Shown one piece after another: positions 44,829-53,902 of a stretch of 64,000 nt of DNA (positions within the stretch are counted from its first letter, which is position 1; each line of letters begins with the position of its first letter). Origin of the DNA: Actinomyces sp. HPA0247 (GTDB lineage: Bacteria; Actinomycetota; Actinomycetes; Actinomycetales; Actinomycetaceae); contig KE150452.1 of the NCBI GenBank assembly GCA_000411415.1, forward strand, positions 158,623-222,622. The letters are read 5' to 3'. The notes beneath the pieces were generated by a model. It did not search any database and was not told the DNA's origin. It was given only the letters and a program-made list of their open reading frames with translations. The translations under genes were made by a program, and so were the position numbers.

Positions 44829-45881
44829 CTAGTCGAAGAGCGCCCCGTCCGGCGCGGGCGGGTTGAGCCCGAGGTGCGCCCACGCCTTGGGGGTTGCCAT
44901 GCGTCCTCGGTTGGTACGGACGAGGAACCCTTCGCGTACGAGGTAGGGTTCTGCGACCGTTTCGACCGTTTCTGCTTCCTCGCCGATCGTGACGGACAGG
45001 GTCGTGAGGCCAACTGGGCCTCCCGCAAAACGGCGGCAGATCGCGTCGAGGACGGCTCGGTCGAGGCGATCAAGGCCTGACGGATCGACCTCGAAAAGCT
45101 CAAGAGCGCCACGCGCGGCCTCGAGGGTCAGCTGCCCGTCACCGTGCACCTGGGCGTAGTCAACGACGCGACGCAGGAGACGGTTCGCGATACGGGGGGT
45201 GCCGCGCGAACGCGACGCGATCTCGTGCGCGGCTTGCGCATCGATGGGCGATCCGAGCAGCGAAGCGGAACGGGTCACGACGGACTGAAGCTCGTCGGTC
45301 TCGTAGAACTCAAGGTGGGCCGTAAAGCCAAAGCGGTCACGCAGCGGGGCGGGCAACAGGCCAGAGCGCGTTGTCGCACCGACGACCGTGAAGGGCGGGA
45401 GCGTCAGCGGAATCGACGTCGCTCCGGGCCCCTTGCCCACGACGACATCGACGCGGAAGTCTTCCATTGCGAGGTAGAGCATTTCCTCGGCTGTGCGCGC
45501 GAGACGGTGGATCTCATCGATGAACAGGATGTCGCCTTCTTGGAGGCCAGACAGGATCGCCGCCAAGTCGCCCGCATGCTGGATCGCCGGTCCGGAGGTC
45601 AGGCGCAGGGAGGTTCCCATTTCGGCGGCGATGATCATGGCGAGCGTCGTTTTGCCCAGCCCCGGAGGGCCCGCAAGCAGGACATGGTCGGGGCTGGCTG
45701 AACGCATACGCGCGGCATCGAGAACGAGCTGGAGCTGTCCTCGCACGACCCGCTGCCCCACGAACTCTGAGAGCTTCTTGGGGCGCAGCGCGGCCTCGGC
45801 CGCACGTTCCAGCTCCCCCGCGTCGGGAGCGACGATGCGCATCGCATCGACGTCGAAACCCGAATCCATCTGATCAGCCAC
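44829..45881 (-). CDS. ruvB: Holliday junction branch migration helicase RuvB
   Basis: RuvB is the hexameric AAA+ motor driving branch migration with RuvA. The 350-aa protein shows [12 protein letters not shown], Walker [12 protein letters not shown], Walker [11 protein letters not shown], sensor [18 protein letters not shown] and a C-terminal winged helix ([28 protein letters not shown]). The GTG at 45881 overlaps the end of ruvA by 8 nt, so the two are coupled. Confidence 0.97.
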   Translation of the reverse strand: MADQMDSGFDVDAMRIVAPDAGELERAAEAALRPKKLSEFVGQRVVRGQLQLVLDAARMRSASPDHVLLAGPPGLGKTTLAMIIAAEMGTSLRLTSGPAIQHAGDLAAILSGLQEGDILFIDEIHRLARTAEEMLYLAMEDFRVDVVVGKGPGATSIPLTLPPFTVVGATTRSGLLPAPLRDRFGFTAHLEFYETDELQSVVTRSASLLGSPIDAQAAHEIASRSRGTPRIANRLLRRVVDYAQVHGDGQLTLEAARGALELFEVDPSGLDRLDRAVLDAICRRFAGGPVGLTTLSVTIGEEAETVETVAEPYLVREGFLVRTNRGRMATPKAWAHLGLNPPAPDGALFD

Positions 45882-46479
45882 GTCCGCCTCCCAAGCTCAC
45901 GAGAGCGGCGCGCAGCATGTCCGAAGCACCGAGGCCACTGCCCGCCAGCTTCTCGATCGCCTTGGCGGCCTGAGCCTCGGACCATCCGAGACCAACCAGG
46001 GCGGCGCTCACTTCGGAGGCCACCGCATCCTCAGTGGGCGCGGGAGCAGCGGCGGTTTCTCCGCCCGGCAGGGCCGCAGGGGTTCCAAGCTTATCGCCGA
46101 TCTCGAGCGCCATGCGCTGGGCCGATTTCTTGCCCACACCGGGAATACGCTGGAGAGCCGCCAGATCCTGGTCACGCACGGCGCGGCGCAGGTCATCGGG
46201 ACGCAAGACCGCCAGGGCTGCCAGCGCGATCTTCGGGCCGATACCCGAGACCGACAGGAGCTTCGTGAACACGTCGCGCTCATCCGCGGACTCGAAGCCG
46301 TACAGGGTCATTGAGTCCTCGCGCACGATCATGGACGTAAACACCGTCATCTCCGCGTCGCGGGAAGCACCCTGCGCGAAAGCCGGCGTCACATGCACGC
46401 GGAAACCAATGCCACCGACGAGGATATCGATGTGGTCGAGGCCGACGCTCGCGACAGTGCCGCGCAGAATGGAGATCAC
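45874..46479 (-). CDS. ruvA: Holliday junction DNA helicase subunit RuvA
   Basis: RuvA tetramers bind the four-way junction and load RuvB. The 201-aa protein begins with GTG ([13 protein letters not shown]), has the OB fold, two helix-hairpin-helix motifs ([33 protein letters not shown]), an Ala/Pro linker and the C-terminal RuvB-binding domain. The GTG at 46479 has AAGGA at 6-7 nt. A TAGAAT -10 and a LexA-like box lie in the 53-nt gap before it, so ruvAB can be transcribed separately from ruvC. Confidence 0.96.
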   Translation of the reverse strand: MISILRGTVASVGLDHIDILVGGIGFRVHVTPAFAQGASRDAEMTVFTSMIVREDSMTLYGFESADERDVFTKLLSVSGIGPKIALAALAVLRPDDLRRAVRDQDLAALQRIPGVGKKSAQRMALEIGDKLGTPAALPGGETAAAPAPTEDAVASEVSAALVGLGWSEAQAAKAIEKLAGSGLGASDMLRAALVSLGGGRG

Positions 46480-46514
46480 TGCGTTCCTTTCGTTCATGGA
46501 TCGCCCACACACGG

Positions 46515-46530
46515 GCGAACATATGTACGA
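46515..46530 (-). promoter_or_regulatory. LexA (SOS) box of ruvAB with -10 element
   Basis: On the minus strand TCGTAC-ATAT-GTTCGC matches the actinobacterial SOS box TCGAAC-N4-GTTCGA at 10 of 12 positions and also fits the corynebacterial form TCGAAMANNTGTTCGA. It is directly preceded by TAGAAT (46535-46530), placing the operator over the expected transcription start of ruvA, 36-51 nt before its start codon. Confidence 0.72.
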
Positions 46531-46532
46531 TT

Positions 46533-47162
46533 CTAGCCGCGCCTACGCCTCGGATCGACGGCACCCGTTCGGCGTTGCGCGGCCTGGGCCTCGGCCCACG
46601 CCCGTTGAGCGGGCGTCATCGATCCACGAGCAGTCAGGCGACCCGAGATCGAAACGGCCACCGACGAGTCCTCGGGAGCACCGAGGAGCCCTGTCCCCCG
46701 CCACGCGTGCGTAATCGCAATGGCCAGCGCATCGGCGGCGTCGGCAGGTTTGGGAGCTTTCGCGAGCCCGAGGATGCGCGCGACCATCGCCTGCACCTGC
46801 GCTTTATCAGCGTTGCCATTTCCCGAAACAGCAGACTTCACCTCGGAGGGCGTATGCACTGCCATCGGCAGTCCGGCGCGACCGACGCAGGTCATCGCTG
46901 CCCCCATGACCTGCATCGTGGTCGTGACCGACTGCAAGTTATCCTGTGCAAAGACGCGCTCAATAGCAACGACCTCCGGCTCGTAGCGTTCGATGACGCT
47001 ATCGATCGCGTCCGCGATGGTACGGAGGCGAAAGTGCGTCGCCAAGTCCTTATCGGTGCGGGCAACCCCGACGTACACGAGCGAGGCGCGCCGCGACGCA
47101 TCGACGTCGACGACGCCGAGGCCGCACCGCGTCAGGCCCGGGTCGATGCCCATGACGCGCAT
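46533..47162 (-). CDS. ruvC: Holliday junction resolvase RuvC
   Basis: RuvC nicks Holliday junctions. The 209-aa protein carries the four acidic residues in GIDPGLTRCG, VAIERVF and PADAADALAIAI. A C-terminal basic tail (RRTGAVDPRRRRG) is longer than in E. coli. The ATG at 47162 shares one base with the pdxT stop (TGATG), so ruvC is transcribed with the PLP synthase genes. Confidence 0.96.
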   Translation of the reverse strand: MRVMGIDPGLTRCGLGVVDVDASRRASLVYVGVARTDKDLATHFRLRTIADAIDSVIERYEPEVVAIERVFAQDNLQSVTTTMQVMGAAMTCVGRAGLPMAVHTPSEVKSAVSGNGNADKAQVQAMVARILGLAKAPKPADAADALAIAITHAWRGTGLLGAPEDSSVAVSISGRLTARGSMTPAQRAWAEAQAAQRRTGAVDPRRRRG

Positions 47163-47755
47163 CAGGCGCGCTTCACCATATCGACGAACATCGCGTGAAT
47201 ACGGTCGTCCCCACCCACCTCGGGATGGAAAGACGTCGCCATCACGTTGCCGCGTCGCACCGCGACGATTGGACCGTCAGCGCTGTTACCGGCACGCGCG
47301 ATCACCTCGACGCCCTCACCCACAGACTCAACCCACGGAGCGCGGATAAAGACGGCGTGGAAAGGACCGCCCTCAAGGCCGACGACATCCAGGTCTTCCT
47401 CGTAGGAGTCGACCTGGCGACCGAAGGCATTGCGGCGCACAACCATGTCGAGCGCACCGAAAGAACGCTGGTCCGCTCGACCGTCCAGGATCGACGAGGC
47501 GAGCATGATCATGCCCGCACACGTCCCGTACACGGGCATGCCGGAGCCGATGCGTTCATTCAACGTGTCAAACAGCCCAAAAGACAGGAGGAGATTCGAC
47601 ATGGTCGTCGACTCACCGCCCGGGATGACCAGGCCGTCAACCTGCTCCAGTTCGCAAACCCTTCGCACAAGCAGCGCGCGGGCGCCGGAGTTTTCCAGCG
47701 CCCGCACATGCTCTGCGACGTCGCCCTGAAGGGCGAGAACGCCGATGGTCACCAT
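47162..47755 (-). CDS. pdxT: PLP synthase glutaminase subunit PdxT
   Basis: PdxT releases ammonia from glutamine for PdxS. The 197-aa class I amidotransferase has [22 protein letters not shown], the nucleophile Cys in GTCAGMIML, and the His/Glu pair in [11 protein letters not shown]. The ATG at 47755 overlaps pdxS by 7 nt. Confidence 0.97.
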   Translation of the reverse strand: MVTIGVLALQGDVAEHVRALENSGARALLVRRVCELEQVDGLVIPGGESTTMSNLLLSFGLFDTLNERIGSGMPVYGTCAGMIMLASSILDGRADQRSFGALDMVVRRNAFGRQVDSYEEDLDVVGLEGGPFHAVFIRAPWVESVGEGVEVIARAGNSADGPIVAVRRGNVMATSFHPEVGGDDRIHAMFVDMVKRA

Positions 47756-48651
47756 CCGCGCTCCGCGAGACGGTGATCGACGGGAAGGTCGTCGACGTTA
47801 ATGCCGACCATGGCCTCGCCCAGACCGCGGGAGACCTCGGCGATGACGGACGGATCGTCGTAGAAGGTCGTGGCCTTGACGATGGCGGCCGCGCGCTTGG
47901 CGGGGTCACCAGACTTGAAGATGCCCGAGCCGACGAACACGCCCTCGGCGCCGAGCTGCATCATCATGGCAGCATCGGCGGGGGTGGCGATGCCACCGGC
48001 CGTGAACAGCACGACGGGGAGGCGCCCCTCGCGGGCGACCTCGGCGACGAGCTCGTAGGGGGCCTGCAGTTCCTTGGCCGCGACGTACAGCTCGTCCTCG
48101 GGCAGGGAGGTCAGGTGGCGGATCTCGTCGCGAATCTTACGCATGTGCGTGGTCGCGTTGGAGACGTCGCCGGTGCCGGCCTCGCCCTTGGAGCGGATCA
48201 TAGCCGCGCCCTCGTTGATGCGGCGCAGCGCCTCACCGAGGTTGGTCGCACCGCACACGAAGGGGACGGTGAAGTTCCACTTGTCGATGTGGTGGCTGTA
48301 GTCGGCGGGGGTGAGGACCTCGGACTCGTCGATGTAGTCGACGCCGAGGGACTGCAGGACCTGCGCCTCGACGAAGTGACCGATGCGGGCCTTGGCCATC
48401 ACCGGGATCGACACGGCGTCGATGATGCCTTCGATCAGATCCGGGTCAGACATGCGGGCCACGCCACCCTGCGCGCGGATGTCGGCGGGGACGCGCTCGA
48501 GAGCCATAACGGCCACGGCGCCCGCGTCCTCGGCGATCTTCGCCTGCTCGGGGGTGACGACGTCCATGATGACGCCACCCTTGAGCATCTGGGCCATACC
48601 GCGCTTGACCTGCGGGGTGCCGACCTCGCGCTTAGCGGTCGAATCGCTCAT
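47749..48651 (-). CDS. pdxS: PLP synthase subunit PdxS
   Basis: PdxS makes pyridoxal 5'-phosphate from ribose-5-phosphate, glyceraldehyde-3-phosphate and ammonia. The 300-aa barrel includes [36 protein letters not shown] with a catalytic Lys, [13 protein letters not shown], and FVGSGIFKS. The ATG at 48651 has AGGA at 6 nt; the GTG two codons upstream (48657) is less well placed. It lies 2 nt after the yebC stop. The cofactor is used by TrpB elsewhere in the window. Confidence 0.97.
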   Translation of the reverse strand: MSDSTAKREVGTPQVKRGMAQMLKGGVIMDVVTPEQAKIAEDAGAVAVMALERVPADIRAQGGVARMSDPDLIEGIIDAVSIPVMAKARIGHFVEAQVLQSLGVDYIDESEVLTPADYSHHIDKWNFTVPFVCGATNLGEALRRINEGAAMIRSKGEAGTGDVSNATTHMRKIRDEIRHLTSLPEDELYVAAKELQAPYELVAEVAREGRLPVVLFTAGGIATPADAAMMMQLGAEGVFVGSGIFKSGDPAKRAAAIVKATTFYDDPSVIAEVSRGLGEAMVGINVDDLPVDHRLAERGW

Positions 48652-48653
48652 GT

Positions 48654-49415
48654 TCACTCCTGCTCTTCCAGCTGGGCACGAACCTCGTCCGACAGGGACA
48701 TGTTCGTGTAGATGTTCTGCACATCGTCGGAGTCCTCGAGGGCGTCGATGAGCTTGTTGACCTTGAGGGCACCCTCGAGATCGAGCTCGACCTCGGTGGA
48801 GGCGACGAACTGGACTTCGGCGGAGTCGTAATCGATGCCGGCTTCCTGCAGGGCGGTACGCACGGCGACGACGTCCTTGGGGTCGGACTCGATGACGAAG
48901 AGCTCGCCGGCGTCCTCGACTTCTTCAGCACCCGCGTCCAGGACGGCCATCATGATGGATTCCTCATCCACACCGTCGGCAGCGGGCACCTCGACGATGC
49001 CACGACGCGAGAACAGGTAGGACACCGAACCCGGGTCGGCCAGCGAGCCGCCGTGACGGGTGAAGCCCAGGCGAACGTCGGAAGCCGCACGGTTACGGTT
49101 ATCCGTCAGACACTCCACCAGGAAAGCGACACCGCCCGGGCCGTAACCCTCGTACATGATGGTCTCGTAGTTAGCGCCACCGGCTTCGGCACCGGAGCCA
49201 CGCTTGACGGCGCGGTCGATGTTGTCGGCGGGGACGGAGTTCTTCTTCGCCTTCTGAATGGCGTCGTACAGGGTCGGGTTGCCAGCGGGGTCGCCGCCGC
49301 CCGTGCGAGCTGCAACCTCAATGTTCTTGATGAGGCGCGCGAAGAGCTTGCCGCGCTTGGCGTCAATGGCGGCCTTCTTGTGCTTGGTGGTCGCCCACTT
49401 AGAGTGTCCCGACAT
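48654..49415 (-). CDS. yebC: YebC/TACO1-family protein
   Basis: YebC family proteins affect transcription or translation; recent work on the family implicates it in relieving ribosome stalling. The 253-aa protein begins [25 protein letters not shown], the family hallmark, and contains [11 protein letters not shown] and [19 protein letters not shown]. The ATG at 49415 has GGGAG at 5-6 nt. A TAGAAT hexamer lies 35-40 nt upstream (49450-49455) as a likely -10. It heads yebC-pdxS-pdxT-ruvC, and ruvAB may be read through from it. Confidence 0.96.
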   Translation of the reverse strand: MSGHSKWATTKHKKAAIDAKRGKLFARLIKNIEVAARTGGGDPAGNPTLYDAIQKAKKNSVPADNIDRAVKRGSGAEAGGANYETIMYEGYGPGGVAFLVECLTDNRNRAASDVRLGFTRHGGSLADPGSVSYLFSRRGIVEVPAADGVDEESIMMAVLDAGAEEVEDAGELFVIESDPKDVVAVRTALQEAGIDYDSAEVQFVASTEVELDLEGALKVNKLIDALEDSDDVQNIYTNMSLSDEVRAQLEEQE

Positions 49416-49561
49416 CACTTCTCCCTGTTGGGTGGATAGATACCGCCACATTCTAACGCGTCTGCGGCCCCCATCCGCATCCGGGCGGGCCCCACGTGGA
49501 CAAACGTAAACACAGTCACAGGGACAATGGACGAGGCCGGGGCACGTGCGCGGGCCTGGAC

Positions 49562-50044
49562 CTACCGGGTAGGCGGCGTCAGCAGGACACGCAGGGCACA
49601 GCTCGAGGGGGTCAGGTTCTCCCAGCTTCCGTCGAACGTAAGGATGACCGCGGTCGCGGTGGGAACACCTTGAGCGACCTCTCCCCGATCGTTCTCGCGG
49701 GCCAGCACGTAACCGGCGCCAGAGATGGTGGGCTCGTGGCCGACGATGAGGGCGCTGTCCCCCTCGAAAGTACGCGCCAGGGTCAGGATGTCTTCCTCGT
49801 CGGCGTTGTAGACACCGCGGTCGTACCAGCTGTCACCGATCTGGACACGCTGGTTGATCTGTTCAAATGTCTGTTGGGCACGTCTCGCATCCGAGCACAC
49901 GGCCACATCGAAGCTCCCGATCTCACGGGCGAGGACGCCGCCGAGGCGCGCCGCCTGGTCGAGGCCTGCTTGCGTGAGGGGACGCGCGTGATCGGGGTAG
50001 GAGTATGCGGCCTGCGCGTGGCGAACGAGAACGAGGGTTGGCAT
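49562..50044 (-). CDS. SixA-like histidine phosphatase
   Basis: The 160-aa protein belongs to the small branch-1 histidine phosphatases. It has the catalytic RHAQA (RHG variant) at residues 8-12, the Arg in [10 protein letters not shown], and the second His in [10 protein letters not shown]. SixA in E. coli dephosphorylates phospho-histidine proteins; actinobacterial homologues are uncharacterised, so the substrate is open. The ATG at 50044 has TACGCT 7 nt upstream and GGAAG close by. Only 32 nt separate it from the divergent 77-aa gene. Confidence 0.88.
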   Translation of the reverse strand: MPTLVLVRHAQAAYSYPDHARPLTQAGLDQAARLGGVLAREIGSFDVAVCSDARRAQQTFEQINQRVQIGDSWYDRGVYNADEEDILTLARTFEGDSALIVGHEPTISGAGYVLARENDRGEVAQGVPTATAVILTFDGSWENLTPSSCALRVLLTPPTR

Positions 50045-50076
50045 ACTTCCAAGCGTAACCGCACGGGGAGGACACC

Positions 50077-50310
50077 ATGGCTCTGGGTCTCGAAAGCGCC
50101 TCGGGCATCTGCTCGGCACGCGAATGCACGAACGCCGCAATCTATCGGATCGACTGGCGCAATCCTGCGATCCACCGCGCCCGCACGAAGACATGGCTGG
50201 CGTGCGAGGAACACCTGTCCTACCTCGAGAACTATTTCAAATACCGTTCGTTCCCGTTCGAGGTCTCAGCCTTCGTCGCCCCCGATCAGGAGGCACCTCA
50301 CGACCACTGA
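50077..50310 (+). CDS. Small Cys/His protein, actinobacterial type
   Basis: The 77-aa protein has C12-x4-C17 and C43-x2-H46, a likely zinc site. Around it runs a pattern WRNPAIHRARTKTWLACEEH that I associate with a small protein family conserved in actinobacteria, but I cannot name its function. GGGGAGGA precedes the ATG. It is divergent from the SixA-like gene, and its end overlaps the convergent phosphatase gene by 13 nt. Confidence 0.75.
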   Translation: MALGLESASGICSARECTNAAIYRIDWRNPAIHRARTKTWLACEEHLSYLENYFKYRSFPFEVSAFVAPDQEAPHDH

Positions 50311-50969
50311 TCGAGGGGACGGTCGTTCCAGGTCAGGGCGTGGAGCCGCTTCGCGAGTTCGTCGGCACAGGCCGGAGTAAAGTCGGGCGCCCACTCGAAG
50401 GTGGAGGTACCCGTGTTCGACATGAAGTGCTGGGAGACCAGCTCCTCGTCGATCTCTGTGGACAACCACGTGGCCAGCAGGCGCGTGAGCGCACCGTGGA
50501 TGACGAAGACCGCGACGGCCTCGTCCCCCGCTTGCTCGCGGGCGGCCAGGCCCACGCGGCGCACAGTCTCCAGCGAGCGGGCCAGGGCCTCGCGCCCGTT
50601 CTCGCCGCCCGGCATCCGGTTGTCCAGGTCACCCGCGCACCACGACAGGGTTGTGCGCACGTAGAGGGACTGAGACGCCGGGTCCGCAGCCATCTCAAGG
50701 TCACCGGAACGCAGCTCTCGGATGCCGGGCTGCACCTGCGGGGTCAGCCCGTACCGGCTCGCCAGCGGTGCCGCCGTCAGGCGCGTGCGGTGCAGGCCGG
50801 ACAGCGCGATGACACTCGGAGGAGGCGCGACCTCGGCCTCCCACCGATCCGCGAGGCGCTGGGCCTGCAGGAGCCCTTCAGGGGTCAGCCCGAGGCCGGG
50901 GCGCACGGTGTCGAGCGCGCCGAGGCGATTCGCGGGGGTCTGTCCGTGCCGTACCAGCACAATCTTCAC
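50298..50969 (-). CDS. Histidine phosphatase family protein
   Basis: The 223-aa protein starts MKIVLVRHGQTPANRLG (catalytic RHG). It has SGLHRTRLTAAPLA, the acidic region RELRSGDLEM and the second His in VIHGALTRLL. This is the phosphoglycerate-mutase-like superfamily, but the active-site context is that of a phosphatase rather than a glycolytic mutase. The ATG at 50969 overlaps the glnE stop by 4 nt, so it is the last gene of the glnA2 operon. The substrate is unknown. Confidence 0.88.
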   Translation of the reverse strand: MKIVLVRHGQTPANRLGALDTVRPGLGLTPEGLLQAQRLADRWEAEVAPPPSVIALSGLHRTRLTAAPLASRYGLTPQVQPGIRELRSGDLEMAADPASQSLYVRTTLSWCAGDLDNRMPGGENGREALARSLETVRRVGLAAREQAGDEAVAVFVIHGALTRLLATWLSTEIDEELVSQHFMSNTGTSTFEWAPDFTPACADELAKRLHALTWNDRPLDQWS

Positions 50970-53902
50970 TGCTGCTCCCAGAAAAGTCGTTCCATCACGG
51001 CGCGCGCCTTGCGTCCGGCGCGCAGCCAGTCTTCTTCGAGGGCGTTCAGCCCGCCGCTACCGTACCCGAGGATCGCCGCGAGGGCACGCAGCTCCGCACT
51101 ATCACGGGGTAAAACGTCGAGTTTCACACCGCTCATACGGCCTGTCGCCAGGGTGTTTGCGGCGCGGATACGGGTCGCCATGTCCCAGGCGTGAAGGAGA
51201 ATCTGCGCGTCCTCGGCGCTCATCAGGTCATGATCCCGAGCACCCTGAATCGCCTGCGTCGTCGACGAAGTCCGTAGCTCGGAGTCGTTCTTTCCGGCAC
51301 GCATCTGAATGAGCTGGATCGTCCACTCGACATCGGAGAGCCCGCCGGGTCCCAGCTTGACATGACGAGCCGCCTCGATACCGCGCGGCAGACGCTCGTT
51401 TTCCATGCGGACCTTCAGCAGGCGGATATCGCGTACATCCGACTCGCTCACTCCCCCGTAAGCGAGCTCCGCGAAGAGCTCTCGCGCCCGATCGGCAAGC
51501 TTCCCCTCGCCAATCGGACGCGCACGCACCGCTGCTTGCCGCTCCCACGTGGAAGCCCAGCGCTGCGCATACTCACGATGCGACTCGATCGTGCGACTCA
51601 TCGGGCCGTTCTTGCCCTCGGGGCGCAGGTCAAGGTCGACGACGATACCCAGCTGGCTGGTGGCCGAACCAAGAAGGCTCTTCACACGGTTCACGATGGC
51701 CGTCGCGCTGGCCGCAGCCTCAGCATCAGAGGCACCGCCGACCGCCTCATGCACGGCGATCACATCCGCATCGGATGCATAGGAGCACTCGCGGCCCCCG
51801 TAGCGTCCCATCGCGACAAAGACAAGGTTTGCACGCTCCTCGCCCCAGCGCTCGATTTCCTCCCGCTGGGCGATGGCGAGGGCACCGAGGATTGCGGCAT
51901 CCGTGGCATCTGCGATCGCGTTGCCGCGAGGATTGACACCTTCCAGGAGGTCGTTCATCGCGCAACGCGTCAGCTCACGGGTACGGACGGCTCGGACTCG
52001 AGCGGCCGCCTCGGCAGCGTCCTCGTGACGGTCAATGAGGGCCGCAACTTCCCGAGCTAGCCGATGCGGTTCGCGCGGTGCCAGCTCGTCATCATCATCG
52101 AGCCAAGCCACGGCCTCGGGACGCTTAGCGAGTGCCTCGGCGATCCACCTGGAGTTCGGGAGCATCGTGGTCAGCCTGCGGGCGGCCACACCCGAGTCAC
52201 GCAGGAGAGCGAGGTACCAATGCGAGTCACCGATGTCCTCGGACAGGATCCGGAAATTCAGCAGTCCCATGTCGGGGTCGGCCCCCGCCGCAAGCCACGA
52301 GATAAACACCGGGAGCAGGTGGCGCTGAATTGCCGCGCGTCTGCTGGTTCCCTGCGTCAGAGCCGCAATATGCGTGAGGGCACCCGCCGGATCACGGTAG
52401 CCGATCGCCGCGAGGCGGTCACGCGCGCCATCCGCGTGCAGTGACACCTCGTCCTCGCTCAGCGAAGCCGTTGCGGCGATGATCGGCCGATAGAAGACAT
52501 CCTCGTGGAGGGCCCTCACCCGTGCGCGAACCTCGTCGATCGCAGCGCTCATCGACTGCGCGTCGGGGAAGCGCGAGCGGTCCATCGCCCGCCCGAGAAC
52601 ACGCAGCTCCCGCTCCTTGTCCGGGATCAGGTGGGTGCGGCGCATACGAGGCAACTGGGTTCGGTGCTCGACGGCGCGCAGGAAGCGATAGCACGATGCG
52701 AGCTGATCAGCATCACTGCGAGCGATATAGCCGCCGTCCCGCAGCGCCTCGATCGCCTCCAACGTCGAGCGCACGCGTAGGAAAGCGTCCGTTCGGCCGT
52801 GAACGAGCTGGAGCAGCTGGACCGTAAACTCGACGTCACGCAGGCCGCCGCGGCCGAGCTTGAGTTCGCGCGAGGCGTATGAACGCGAGATGTTGTCCTC
52901 GACCCGTCGGCGCATCGCGCGCGCGGCCTCGACGAAGCCCTCACGCGTCGCGGCGCTCCACACGTAGGGCTGCGCGGCATCCTCGAAGGCCCGGCCGATG
53001 ACCTCGTCTCCCGCGCAGGCGCGCGCCTTGAGCAGCGCCTGAAACTCCCACGTCTGCGCCCATTTGTCCCAGTACTGACGATAGGACTCAACGGTACGTA
53101 CGAGGGCACCGTTACGCCCTTCCGGGCGCAGGTTGGCGTCAACGGTCCACAGAGGTGCCTCTGTGCCGGGACCCGAGCACGCTGAAGCCGTTGCTGCCGC
53201 GAGTCGCGTGGCGACCTCGAGGGCCACACGCTCGTCCTGATCCACCCCGGCTTCAGCAACGTAGACGACATCAACGTCGGAGATGTAGTTGAGTTCGCGT
53301 GCCCCCGTCTTACCCATCGCGATGATTGCGAACGGGGTCTCTCCCCGCGGATCGATATCGCGACGGGCAAGTGCGAGACCAGCCTCGAGCGTCGCATCCA
53401 CGAGGTCCGCGATGCGCCTTCCGACCTCGGGCATAAGAGCGCCGGGATCCTCACTTGTCAGATCATCGGCAGCCACAGACAGGAGAACGCGTCGGTAGGC
53501 TGCGCGCAGGTCGTCCGCGCGTGCCCCCTCTGCGGCCACATAGGCTCCCCCCGCAGCCCGAGTTGCGCCCACGGAAGCCAGGAGCACCTGCTCGCTGCGG
53601 CCGGGGTCCTCCCAGATCGCCACAGCGCGGGTGGGATCAGCGATGACGTAGTCCCCCAGCCACTGGCTGCCGCCCAGCACGGCGCACACGCGACGCCGGG
53701 CGTCGGGCTTGTCCACGAGAGCGCGCACGAGGCCGGGGTCCGCTTCGTGCAGACGGATCGCGGCCAGGAGTGCCTGGTCGGGATCGGCGCTCGCGCTCAG
53801 GTCACGCTCCCACGCCTCGGCACCGCCCGGCAGCTCCTCGAAAAAGCTGAGCGCGCGGCGCGGGTCCAGGAATCCGGCAATCCGAAGCTCGTCCGGCGTC
53901 AC
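50966..53902 (-). CDS. glnE: Glutamine synthetase adenylyltransferase/deadenylase GlnE
   Basis: GlnE attaches or removes AMP on glutamine synthetase I. The 978-aa protein has two nucleotidyltransferase domains, the N-terminal deadenylase around GKTGARELNYISDVDVVYVAE and the C-terminal adenylylase around GRYGGRECSYASDADVIAVHE. Each has the two-Asp motif, and each is followed by its own helical domain (GPGGLSDVEWTIQL; GRGGLRDVEFTVQL). Length is typical. The GTG at 53902 overlaps the glnA2 stop by 4 nt. Confidence 0.97.
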   Translation of the reverse strand: MTPDELRIAGFLDPRRALSFFEELPGGAEAWERDLSASADPDQALLAAIRLHEADPGLVRALVDKPDARRRVCAVLGGSQWLGDYVIADPTRAVAIWEDPGRSEQVLLASVGATRAAGGAYVAAEGARADDLRAAYRRVLLSVAADDLTSEDPGALMPEVGRRIADLVDATLEAGLALARRDIDPRGETPFAIIAMGKTGARELNYISDVDVVYVAEAGVDQDERVALEVATRLAAATASACSGPGTEAPLWTVDANLRPEGRNGALVRTVESYRQYWDKWAQTWEFQALLKARACAGDEVIGRAFEDAAQPYVWSAATREGFVEAARAMRRRVEDNISRSYASRELKLGRGGLRDVEFTVQLLQLVHGRTDAFLRVRSTLEAIEALRDGGYIARSDADQLASCYRFLRAVEHRTQLPRMRRTHLIPDKERELRVLGRAMDRSRFPDAQSMSAAIDEVRARVRALHEDVFYRPIIAATASLSEDEVSLHADGARDRLAAIGYRDPAGALTHIAALTQGTSRRAAIQRHLLPVFISWLAAGADPDMGLLNFRILSEDIGDSHWYLALLRDSGVAARRLTTMLPNSRWIAEALAKRPEAVAWLDDDDELAPREPHRLAREVAALIDRHEDAAEAAARVRAVRTRELTRCAMNDLLEGVNPRGNAIADATDAAILGALAIAQREEIERWGEERANLVFVAMGRYGGRECSYASDADVIAVHEAVGGASDAEAAASATAIVNRVKSLLGSATSQLGIVVDLDLRPEGKNGPMSRTIESHREYAQRWASTWERQAAVRARPIGEGKLADRARELFAELAYGGVSESDVRDIRLLKVRMENERLPRGIEAARHVKLGPGGLSDVEWTIQLIQMRAGKNDSELRTSSTTQAIQGARDHDLMSAEDAQILLHAWDMATRIRAANTLATGRMSGVKLDVLPRDSAELRALAAILGYGSGGLNALEEDWLRAGRKARAVMERLFWEQQ

